DNA from: DATCIH01 sp036507955
GTDB taxonomy: Bacteria; Bacillota; Clostridia; Clostridiales; Clostridiaceae
Reading direction: 5' to 3'
DNA length: 41,546 nt
Assembly (NCBI GenBank): GCA_036507955.1
Contig: DATCIH010000048.1
Location: 1-41,546 of the forward strand
In this document: piece by piece, positions 32,233-40,200 of the stretch
Position numbering within the stretch: the first letter of the stretch is position 1
Layout: every line of letters starts with the position of its first letter
Notes under the pieces: model-generated
Told to the model about the DNA's origin: nothing
Seen by the model: the letters and a program-made list of their open reading frames with translations, nothing else
Database searches by the model: none
Translations under genes and position numbers: made by a program

Positions 32233-33062
32233 TTCCCTTTAATTTTGATTATTATAAACCCGCTTCAATAGATGAGGCTGTTAATATTTATGAAGAGCTT
32301 TCTTTAAAAAATAGAAAACCCTTGTATTATTCAGGAGGCACAGAAATAATAACTTTGGCTAGAAACAATAAAATTGATACTTCTGCAGTGATTGATATTA
32401 AGGGTATTCCTCAATGCAGGATGTTTGAAATTAGTGAAAAAGAAATTATCATTGGAAGTGCAGTATCCTTAAGCGAAATTTCTGAAACAAACTATTTCCC
32501 TTTGCTTAAGAAGGCAACTCTTTTTCCAGCTGATCATACCACTAGAGATAAAATAACTATAGGTGGGAACATCTGTGGGGAAATAATATATAAAGAGGTA
32601 GTTTTACCCCTGCTTATTTCTGATTGCAAAGTTTTAATTTCCAGTAAAAAAGGAACTCGTCAGGTGGATCTAAATCAGGTATTTGATAAGAAGTTGCTTC
32701 TTGAACCTGGTGAGCTATTGTTACAAATGAGAATAAACAGAGAAAATACTGGGTTACTTTTTTACGCTGTAAAAATTATAAACCAAGGGGTGACAGGATA
32801 TCCCTTAATCAGTATCGCCGCTGTAAAAAAGGATAATTTTATAAGAGTAGCCATCAGTGGACTATGTGCTTTTCCTTTTAGGTCAAGGAAATTAGATGAG
32901 GCCCTGAATAACAAGAATATGACTATTCCTCAGAAAACTTTAGCAGCATTAAACCTCTTGCCTGCACCAATAACTCAAGATATACAAGGTAGTGCAGAAT
33001 ACAAAAGCTTTGTATTTAAGAATGTACTTCAAGAAGTTTTACAATCTCTAGGAGGTAAATAA
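32229..33062 (+). CDS. Molybdenum hydroxylase, FAD-binding medium subunit
   Basis: The protein has 277 residues. The FAD-binding domain starts FDYYKPASIDEAVNIYEEL, followed by YSGGTEIITLARN (equivalent to AGGTDLL in XdhB/CoxM) and TIGGNICGEI (TIGGN motif that binds the FAD pyrophosphate). The usual alanine- and Ser/Pro-rich sequence after TIGGN is replaced by IYKEVVLPLLIS, so the flavin environment differs. The C-terminal CO dehydrogenase flavoprotein domain (about 170-277) is present. The ATGA overlap with the large subunit indicates coupled translation. It passes electrons from the Fe-S subunit to the acceptor. Confidence 0.86.
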   Translation: MIPFNFDYYKPASIDEAVNIYEELSLKNRKPLYYSGGTEIITLARNNKIDTSAVIDIKGIPQCRMFEISEKEIIIGSAVSLSEISETNYFPLLKKATLFPADHTTRDKITIGGNICGEIIYKEVVLPLLISDCKVLISSKKGTRQVDLNQVFDKKLLLEPGELLLQMRINRENTGLLFYAVKIINQGVTGYPLISIAAVKKDNFIRVAISGLCAFPFRSRKLDEALNNKNMTIPQKTLAALNLLPAPITQDIQGSAEYKSFVFKNVLQEVLQSLGGK

Positions 33063-33064
33063 AA

Positions 33065-33532
33065 ATGATTGTTTATAAACAGGTAACGAAATTGGGACTT
33101 GATATAAACGGAGAAATAAGAAATGTAATTGTGAGACCAGCAGATACTCTTTTAGAAGTACTTAGAGATAAACTTGGATTAACAGGTAGTAAGCCAGGAT
33201 GCGAAAATGGTGATTGTGGCGCATGCACAGTGATAATAGATGGATGGCCTATTAAGTCCTGCATTATCCTAGCAGTGGAAGCTGTAGGGCATAAAATAAC
33301 TACTATTGAAGGACTCAAGGATACTCCAATCCAGAAAGCTTTTATCTTAAAGTCAGGCTTTCAATGCGGTTACTGCACCTCTGGTTTTATCATGAACTGC
33401 CACGCTCTGATTACTATGCATCCAGATGCAAAGGATGATCTCATAAAAGAATGGCTCGAATCCAATATATGCAGATGTACCAGCTATGGAGAAATTGAAA
33501 GAGCTATAAAATCCGTCTTAGAGGGATTGTAA
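33065..33532 (+). CDS. Molybdenum hydroxylase, 2Fe-2S small subunit
   Basis: The protein has 155 residues, the standard size. A plant-type 2Fe-2S site comprises Cys46, 51, 54 and 66 (GCENGDCGACTVIIDG, then SC). The second, XDH-type site comprises Cys101, 104, 136 and 138 (FQCGYCTSGFI, NICRCTSYGEI). Electrons pass from the molybdenum centre through both clusters to FAD. The SD GGAGG overlaps the end of the FAD subunit gene. Order large-medium-small is that of E. coli xdhABC. A terminator follows. Confidence 0.93.
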   Translation: MIVYKQVTKLGLDINGEIRNVIVRPADTLLEVLRDKLGLTGSKPGCENGDCGACTVIIDGWPIKSCIILAVEAVGHKITTIEGLKDTPIQKAFILKSGFQCGYCTSGFIMNCHALITMHPDAKDDLIKEWLESNICRCTSYGEIERAIKSVLEGL

Positions 33533-33539
33533 TAGGTGG

Positions 33540-33580
33540 GAGCAAAGCTTTTCTTTTACGAAGGCTTTGCTCTTTACTTT
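33540..33580 (+). terminator. Terminator of the molybdenum hydroxylase operon
   Basis: GAGCAAAGC (33540-33548) pairs with GCTTTGCTC (33564-33572) and is followed by TTTACTTT. It starts eight bases after the last stop codon. Confidence 0.8.
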
Positions 33581-33825
33581 GGCAGAATTTTCTTTTGAGA
33601 ATGTGGAATATGTGATTTAGTTCTTTAAGTTATGAAGTATAGAAGAATTATTGAAGAAGGGTTGTCCAATTTCAGCTTAGGCACCCCTATCAAATATCCT
33701 CTTTAGAATAAAGCAAAATATGCAAATTTCACATCCTTTACAACATAATTTTCGGAAACTTAAAGTGCTAGTATAAAATACACTTTCAAATATTATATAA
33801 ATTAATAATATTTGTTGTAATACTT
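33581..33825. other. Intergenic region at the edge of the accessory block
   Basis: No ORF or RNA gene is visible here. It marks the switch from the metabolic operon to the region of orphan and broken genes. An AT-rich stretch just before 33826 could hold a promoter, but no clear -35/-10 pair stands out. Confidence 0.4.
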
Positions 33826-34119
33826 ATGTATAATCAGACTAACTCATTTGTTACATTTTTCTACAACCTAGAAAGTTATAAAAAAATTTATGCTTATGAT
33901 ATATTAAAGGAACTTAACTATAAATCTGAAAAAGGTTCAAATGTTGAAGAATTATACTTTCTCTTTAAAAACAGAAAAAGAAAACTCATAAGAAATATAA
34001 TTTGTGAACTAGATGGAAGTTTAATAATTTGTAAGAAAGAAAAATGTATTGGTCGAGAACACAGGTATTTTATAACGAAAGAAGGAATTGAAATTATAAA
34101 TGAATATTTTGGAAAATAA
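33826..34119 (+). CDS. Small winged-helix-like protein
   Basis: The protein has 97 residues. The end (IGREHRYFITKEGIEIINEYF) resembles the wing and last helix of MarR/PadR-type winged helices, where (Y)xIT(x)EG precedes a closing helix. The middle has a basic helix (FKNRKRKLIRNIICEL). A CxxxxxC pair (ICKKEKCIG) is present. The ATG has no clear SD, so the true start may differ. A strong terminator follows 53 bases downstream, which supports an expressed unit. Function as a DNA-binding protein is inference from the fold. Confidence 0.55.
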   Translation: MYNQTNSFVTFFYNLESYKKIYAYDILKELNYKSEKGSNVEELYFLFKNRKRKLIRNIICELDGSLIICKKEKCIGREHRYFITKEGIEIINEYFGK

Positions 34120-34171
34120 AGGTTTGAAACTGATACCTTAGAAAAATCTTAAAATAAATTATTGCCAAGGG

Positions 34172-34212
34172 AAAACTCCATCTGGTCTTGATAAGAGCTC
34201 AGATGGAGTTTT
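34172..34212 (+). terminator. Terminator of the small winged-helix-like gene
   Basis: AAAACTCCATCTG (34172-34184) pairs with CAGATGGAGTTTT (34200-34212), giving a stem of 11-13 base pairs with T-rich sequence after it. Confidence 0.8.
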
Positions 34213-34225
34213 AATATTATTTAGA

Positions 34226-34257
34226 ACGTTATATATATTCAATTTAGCCTATAACGT
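34226..34257. repeat. 8-bp inverted repeat ACGTTATA/TATAACGT
   Basis: ACGTTATA (34226-34233) and TATAACGT (34250-34257) face each other over 16 bases between the small gene and a helicase remnant. It may be an operator or a chance repeat in AT-rich sequence. Confidence 0.3.
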
Positions 34258-34327
34258 ATAAAATATATAAAGTTTTATTTGTAAACTTACATACAAGGTT
34301 TACTTTGTAATGCTCCCTCCTTATTCC

Positions 34328-34600
34328 TCATTTCAATCCGCACTCCCCAATAAACCTAGATACCATTTTATCCTTATCCTTGATATATTTAGGCACATAT
34401 AAAAATAGCCTTTCCTTAGTTCTGGTTATAGCAACATAAAACAGTCTTCTTTCTTCCTCAATATTTTTCTCTAAGCTATTTTTATGTGGTAAATAGTCCT
34501 CAATGCAGTTTATAATAAAAACATTGTTAAACTCCATTCCCTTAACCCCATGGATACATAGAATTTTTATTAGAATATCATTACAATAGATTGAAATAGG
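34328..34600 (-). pseudogene. C-terminal remnant of a UvrD/PcrA-type helicase
   Basis: About 90 codons on the minus strand carry two superfamily 1 helicase motifs near the end of such proteins: IHGVKGMEFNNVFIINC (motif V, usually THxxKGLEF) and EERRLFYVAITRTKERLFL (motif VI with the Arg finger). The frame begins after a stop at about 34601. Walker A and B and some 600 upstream residues are missing, so it cannot be an active helicase. The C-terminus ends naturally with a stop at 34328. It is a relic of a larger gene and shows that this region has suffered deletions. Confidence 0.8.
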
Positions 34601-34930
34601 CTAGCTTAAAGATGTTCCTTGCTTTTAACTTAGATTTATTCCATTCATATAACTAATATTAGTATACTGCTTTTTTTATAGTTAAGACAAGAGATATTAA
34701 ATCTATTACTTGTACAAACCTCCATTAATAAATCTCTTAATTTATTTAAGGGTCTACAAATATTTATAAATAAAAAGTTTGAAAATCCTATATAATATAT
34801 ATAAGAAAATCATCCTTTTACAATTTATATAATATCTAATATTGGCATTTGCAATAAAAACCCGACCGCTTTGAAAATAAATGCATTAGATATATTACTA
34901 AATTCTTAGTCTAGAATACTGCTTTATATT
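34601..34930. other. AT-rich gap beside the helicase remnant, nothing recognisable
   Basis: About 330 bases without a plausible ORF, RNA gene or strong hairpin. The missing upstream helicase sequence is not found here in any frame by eye, which points to deletion rather than a simple frameshift. Confidence 0.45.
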
Positions 34931-36238
34931 TTATATAATTTTGTTCTTAATTAAAACGCCATTTACCAAATTATGTTCAGAGAACTTTCTATCATTCATT
35001 AATGCTAACAAGTCAAGCATAACTTTCTTTGATTTATAAAATGATTCATTTTGCTTAAGATTAAGATAAACAAATTCAATCATATAAGATAATGCCAAAG
35101 GAGTAAGTATTTTTGTTGGGTTTACTAATGGCATTTTAAACTTATAAGAAATGGAATTATTTTCTATTTTTATGATAAATTGATAAATTGATATAGGTTT
35201 ATAATTATCCTCATGAGCATTCCCTCCAAATACTATAACTGGAGCAGTATTGAATGGGTATAAATCACCTTTACCAAACAAATTTACAAGTGCTTTATTC
35301 TCATTCTCGGTAAAGGAATTAGATATTAGAGAAAAGATATTATCTGAGACTCCTAAACTATATAATTCCTCTTTTGTATTAAATTCTGAAGAGAATAAAT
35401 CTAATAAGTAAGACTTAACCAAATAGAATTGTCTATCATCAGCTATAAAGAAAAACCTAGCACAAAAGGATGCTAGAGAAACTATTAATAAACTATCATC
35501 TAATTTTACAAGTTCTTGGTCGAAGTTTGTTTTAAGTTTTGATAGAAATTGATTAAATTCAAATGTAAATTCAATTGTTGTAGTCATATTCTTATTATTC
35601 ACTTCACTAACGGGTTTATCAATGAATTTAACTTTTTTAAATGAGCCTTCAAAATATTTTTTTATTATTTTACGATTGTTATTTGTAAGGGCGATAAATA
35701 TTCCATGTTTAGTATTGTCTTTATTGTTATTCTTAAAAGAATCAAACTTAGTAGAGAAATACATGGATGCATGAAACATAAATCCTTCCTTCTTAATTTT
35801 TTCTTCATCTTTTGTTTCAAGATACTCTAAAAAATTGTTCATATCATTAATAAAAAAATCAAGTTTTAGAGTTATTTCTTCTTCTGAAAATTTATTATCT
35901 TCATAAGCTAATTTTAATGCTTGTCCAAATGTTTTACCCATTTTAATGCTTGTTATATTTTTTATAAATCCTTCATTCAATTTTTGTAAAACTCCTGCAA
36001 AAAACAATATTAATCTAAAGTTAGGAAGTTCGTTATTAAATGCTTCATATTCATCTTTAGTTAAAATCCTCTGATTATCTTCCTGTAAGTAATTTTCGTA
36101 AGAATAGGTCGGCATCTGTATTATGTCTGAAGAAATCTCTCGACAGAATGTACCAAAGTACATCTTTTCTTTCCCAAATAGCACACTTAGTCCCCCTTCT
36201 TCTATATAGTTTAATCCAATATGCCCAAAGAACCTCAT
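34931..36238 (-). CDS. Orphan 435-residue protein in decayed island
   Basis: I do not recognise this protein. It is soluble, Lys/Asn/Phe-rich, with no signal peptide or clear membrane segment. Some regions look helical (for example EEITLKLDFFINDMNNFLEYL) and the C-terminal third is mixed, with IYQFIIKIENN and KKVMLDLLALMND. No nuclease, NTPase or helix-turn-helix motif is visible. The ATG at 36238 has no obvious SD, so the start is uncertain. It lies 40 bases downstream of a 102-codon ORF on the same strand, which itself begins at an hsdM remnant. An intact long frame among broken genes suggests it is either recent or under selection. A defence role is context only. Confidence 0.6.
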   Translation of the reverse strand: MRFFGHIGLNYIEEGGLSVLFGKEKMYFGTFCREISSDIIQMPTYSYENYLQEDNQRILTKDEYEAFNNELPNFRLILFFAGVLQKLNEGFIKNITSIKMGKTFGQALKLAYEDNKFSEEEITLKLDFFINDMNNFLEYLETKDEEKIKKEGFMFHASMYFSTKFDSFKNNNKDNTKHGIFIALTNNNRKIIKKYFEGSFKKVKFIDKPVSEVNNKNMTTTIEFTFEFNQFLSKLKTNFDQELVKLDDSLLIVSLASFCARFFFIADDRQFYLVKSYLLDLFSSEFNTKEELYSLGVSDNIFSLISNSFTENENKALVNLFGKGDLYPFNTAPVIVFGGNAHEDNYKPISIYQFIIKIENNSISYKFKMPLVNPTKILTPLALSYMIEFVYLNLKQNESFYKSKKVMLDLLALMNDRKFSEHNLVNGVLIKNKII

Positions 36239-36278
36239 TTTAGTTTTAACTACTTTAAGTTATCAACTTTAATACTTT

Positions 36279-36587
36279 CTATATTTCTTGTTTTGTTGCC
36301 ATATCATAATTCATCCCATACATATAACCACAATAGAAAATATTATTAAAAAATGAAGAGGTTCTTCCTAATTTAAAAAACCCCAAATTAAAATTTTTCT
36401 TCAGTATTATTTTGAAATTTTTTTCCTTATAAAACATAGTAAAATATTTTTCGGAAAGACCACCATTTTCCTTTGCGAATCCGCTCATTTGTCTATCCGC
36501 TATCAACGTATATGGCAACCAATTGTCTAATAATTTATCAAAATTAACATTTTCTAAATTTTTTCGAGTAGGAAAATTATGATGCAT
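36279..36587 (-). CDS. 102-codon ORF joined to the hsdM remnant
   Basis: The first residues (MHHNFP) lie in an overlapping frame with the end of an HsdM fragment, so the nominal start is probably an artefact of the junction. The rest (TRKNLENVNFDKLLDNWLP, then a Phe/Lys/Asn-rich half ending YDMATKQEI) is not recognised. It may be the 3' part of a gene whose 5' end was lost when hsdM was cut, or a short gene paired with the 435-residue orphan 40 bases downstream. No SD is visible. Confidence 0.35.
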   Translation of the reverse strand: MHHNFPTRKNLENVNFDKLLDNWLPYTLIADRQMSGFAKENGGLSEKYFTMFYKEKNFKIILKKNFNLGFFKLGRTSSFFNNIFYCGYMYGMNYDMATKQEI

Positions 36588-36759
36588 ATTCCGGTATCTC
36601 TATTTCAGCATAACGGTCTCCTGCAAATCTATCGGTAACATATTTAACGAAAAGCAAAGTTAATATATAATCTATATATAAAGATGCATCCATGCCTCCT
36701 CGAAGCTCATTACAGCTATTCCATAATGAACTGTAAAGTTCACTCTTTTTTACTGCCAA
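36577..36759 (-). pseudogene. hsdM: N-terminal remnant of type I restriction-modification methylase HsdM
   Basis: Sixty codons from a TTG at 36759 (AGGAG upstream). The segment AVKKSELYSSLWNSCNELRG, then GMDASLYIDYILTLLFVKYV and an Asp/Ala/Gly segment before EIEIPE, is the conserved N-terminus of one HsdM subfamily, where MDASxYKDYVLxLLFxKYV is near invariant. The frame stops right after EIPEYAS. The SAM-binding and NPPF/Y catalytic domains (more than 400 residues) are absent. There is no HsdS and no recognisable HsdR in the window. It is a broken type I system. Confidence 0.85.
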
Positions 36760-36825
36760 TTAAAACCACTCCTGTCAAAATTATTTATAGCAACTCATCA
36801 TCTATCTGTTTTATGCACCTGGCAT

Positions 36826-36966
36826 CTACCACGAACAATTAAAATTATACTCTTCATTAATGTATTTTTCTACAAACTCCATCAAATTATTTTCAGATTT
36901 TGAGGGGGTCGTTTTCGATATTTTAGCTATATAAATACTCAAAACCCTATACCTTAACGCATAATA
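36826..36966 (-). pseudogene. Short C-terminal gene remnant upstream of hsdM
   Basis: On the minus strand a frame with coding-like composition runs for about 46 codons to TAG at 36828-36826. It includes YYALRYRVLSIYIAKISKTT and MEFVEKYINEEYNFNC. It begins after a stop and has no start of its own. It ends 66 bases before the hsdM remnant on the same strand, so it may be the tail of an upstream gene of the lost type I operon. The family is not recognised. Confidence 0.3.
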
Positions 36967-37175
36967 CCCTTAAATCATTAAAGGGGGTGTACCCCCATAA
37001 GCAAAAATTCCCTCAAACTCTATTAAATTACTAATACTCTCTATACTGCTGATATCAGCCTATTCCTTCTCTATCAACGCCACTGACTCAACGTGTGTTT
37101 AGATAGTAAGATGATATAAATGTGCGCAAAGAATGGTTTTGCGTAAAGATAGACTCCCTTTTGGGTGAGGGGGTC
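36901..37175 (+). repeat. Short direct repeat TGAGGGGGTC
   Basis: TGAGGGGGTC occurs at 36901-36910 and again at 37166-37175, on either side of the rRNA-methyltransferase-like remnant. Ten bases rich in G in this AT-rich region is unusual but short. Confidence 0.3.
37060..37098 (-). pseudogene. Last codons of an RlmD/RumA-type rRNA methyltransferase, possible att site
   Basis: The minus strand reads THVESVALIEKE then TAG. This resembles the C-terminal (T/Q)HVE(T/S)V(A/V)L segment of RumA/RlmD 23S rRNA uracil methyltransferases, just after the catalytic Cys region. Only 12 codons remain and a stop precedes them directly. Integrative elements in Firmicutes are known to insert at the 3' end of this gene and to leave a copy of it at the other end. 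The fragment could therefore be an attachment-site copy marking an island boundary. The match is short, so this is tentative. Confidence 0.4.
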
Positions 37176-37214
37176 ATAGATTTGTTGAGGTTTATACTTT
37201 TACGCAATACCATT
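37132..37214. repeat. 16-bp inverted repeat, one mismatch
   Basis: AATGGTTTTGCGTAAA (37132-37147) matches the reverse complement of TTTACGCAATACCATT (37199-37214) at 15 of 16 positions, with about 50 bases between. The interior contains no ORF. It lies directly downstream of the large NTPase gene and next to the possible att remnant. It may be a terminator-like structure, a small RNA or the ends of a tiny mobile element. Confidence 0.5.
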
Positions 37215-37261
37215 TTGATATAACCCGTCCACATAGATCCAAAAATGTAACGAACATGTCG

Positions 37262-40200
37262 TTAATGAACTCTAAATTCATCCAAAATTACTGCTGCCTC
37301 CTCATAGTTTAAATCAACTAATATTTCAAGAATATCTTCATACGCACTAATCAATTCTTGGTCCTGTACGATTTCATCACTATATGTAATGAAAGATTTT
37401 AAAATAATCATAGTCACTATATATTTTTGTTCTTTTATCGTTTCCTTAAACTTTTTATTTTCTTCCTTTGCTCCTTTAAAACTATTTCTGATTGAAACTA
37501 GAATTTCCGGAAACAACTCATCCATATGTAATTGGTATATAGTTCTTAGTAATTCTTTCAAATGATACTTTCCATACTTAGAAAATTGCTTGTTTAGGAA
37601 TTGCTTATCTACATATGAATAATTTGTTGTAAGCTTTTGCCAATCTCCACAGCAATACCTAGTTACAGAAAGCATAAGTGATTTGTATAACTGTATTCGA
37701 ACATATTCCTCATTAATATCATTTACCTTTTTCTCAATATATAAAATTTTCTTTTCACATACATTTCTTCTTTTTGAATCAACATAAGAGTCAAAAAATT
37801 CACACAGAAAATTACCAAATATATCTTGATAAAATTCAATAGTATCTGATGTAAACTTCGTAAAATCAACTCCATCAAATAATGTATCAATTACTATCTT
37901 TGCATCATTCTTGGTTTGAATCATTTCTCGTAGAAACATTTCTACTATTTCATGTTCTTGAAAAGTATCAAATATTTCATGAGCATTGTGACTTCTTTTA
38001 TTATATTTCCAAATATCAATCACACATAATAAAATCTTATGAATTACAATCCTAAAAGAAGTGCTTGCAAAATTTAAACCGCAATTTGCAACATAACATA
38101 TTATAGATATATCATAGTTACTCATATCAAAATCATCTATCTCGAAAGATTCTTCCAATAACAAATAACTTTCTATTATCGCCTCTTCATGACTGATATA
38201 ACAGTCTCCGTTATCATCCTTGATATAACAGTCTACCCCTGATAACTTAGGTTGCCTGTTAGGGATAAATACAAAATCTTTCTCTCCCCTATTCATCTTG
38301 AAGTAATCTGCATTGTACTTTTGGTGAAGCATTTCATCTTCAGCTAACTTGATAATCGTATTAAATACCGCTTGTGCCAACATCTTATTAGCAAATAAAT
38401 ATTCTTTAACATATTTAGTCATTTCAATAATGACACCATGCTGCCCTTTAAACATCAAGCAATCCAACATAATTTTCTTTATTTCATTTTTTGCAACAGT
38501 ACTAATGTCACTTTCCAATTGTTTCAATAAAATTGACATGAGCGCTGTATCTGCCAAAAAACTTCCATTAGAAAACAAGCTTTTTATCCCATTGAGCCAT
38601 ATTCCACAAAACTTTTCTCTTTTCTCATATTCCAATTCTTGTTGATTTATTGCACTAGCAATTAATAGTATTAATCTATTTTCATACTGAAATGCCGTAT
38701 TTGTATCTTTCATTATTTCTAAGATTACTTCAATTGCGTTAAGAATTGAAGTCAAATCAATTTGTCCCGATATTATATTATCATTACACTTCTTAATCGC
38801 CGCATTCAATCTTTCTTGAGATTCATTAGATTCTTCATGTCTTTCAACAACCTTTTCTGCTTCTCCTGTTATTTTAGGTTCTAGCATAATTATATTTTCG
38901 GTTATCTTTGTTTCTTTTGCATCACGCATATCCATTTTTTGAATCTGTAAATAGTCTAGCGCGTTCTCAGCATCATTTTTTATAATTGAATATAAGTAGT
39001 CAAGAACTCTATAACTCTTATCTTGTATTACCGAATCGAAATAGATTTGTGTGTGTGATACATATTCTTGCATACTTAAATTGCATTTTGCATCTAACTC
39101 ATACCTGTCTTTAAGATCATGTATTCCAACGGTCATAAGAATTTGCCTTTCAAGCAACTCTTTTGTTGGGTTTTTTATATACAACGTATATCTTGATGTA
39201 TCACAATGGACAAGTTCTATACTTGTAGCTAAATCCAAGGCATACCCCGGCAATTCATGTTCAAAATGCATTCCAATACTTTCAATTATCGTAAACAACG
39301 CTATATTATTTGATTTTGAATAAATGGTATCTTTAACATAATCTGCAAATGCAATAGTCAATTCCTGCTCATTTTTATAGGCTTCCAAATTGCTAATTAT
39401 AACCTCTTTAAGGCAAAAGATAACATCAGCTATCAAAGTAGGTATATTGTAGTCTCTAATTCCTGCCATCCACATATTACCATTTCCCCGGTATTCTTTA
39501 ATCACATTGTTATCATTAAATTTTACTTTGATTTTAATTACATGTTCCGGATTACTAATTACATATTCTGATACTGTCCTGTTTACAAATTGAATTGCCC
39601 ACTGAAATCCCACTTTAAAATTCAATCGGAACAGATTCCATAAAAATACATTCTCATGCACTGTTCTATATGAATAATTATGATGTTCGGCTTTCTCACT
39701 CAACCCATATTCAAAATCCTTAGATAATCTATCTGATCGATAAAAATGAAATTCCTCCGTATCTACACTTCCACGTAACCATAATGTATCAGCAATTGAA
39801 CATAACTCACACGCTAACCTTATTACCAAAGCAGGATAAGCATTCTGCAATGTCCATTCCATAACATCTTCTGATTTACGCCTGTTTTTTCTAGTTACAT
39901 TTGTATAATTGCTAACTAATGTATTAAAAAACTCTTTTAACCACTCTTCTGAGTTCTCCGCCATTCGATAAAGTGCTTCTAGGCATGAAGATATTTCATC
40001 TATGATTTTATAATAGCTTTCTTGCTCTGATTCCTGTAATGAATATTCCACATAATATTCCATCATAACACAAGCAGATGAAGCAATAGTATTCACCCTA
40101 TCTTCTTGTTTTGCATAATCCAAACACAACTTAACTATATCATCTTTTCTAATTACATTTTGCTTGTATATCTCTTCGTTTTCTAGAAGCTGTATAATGC

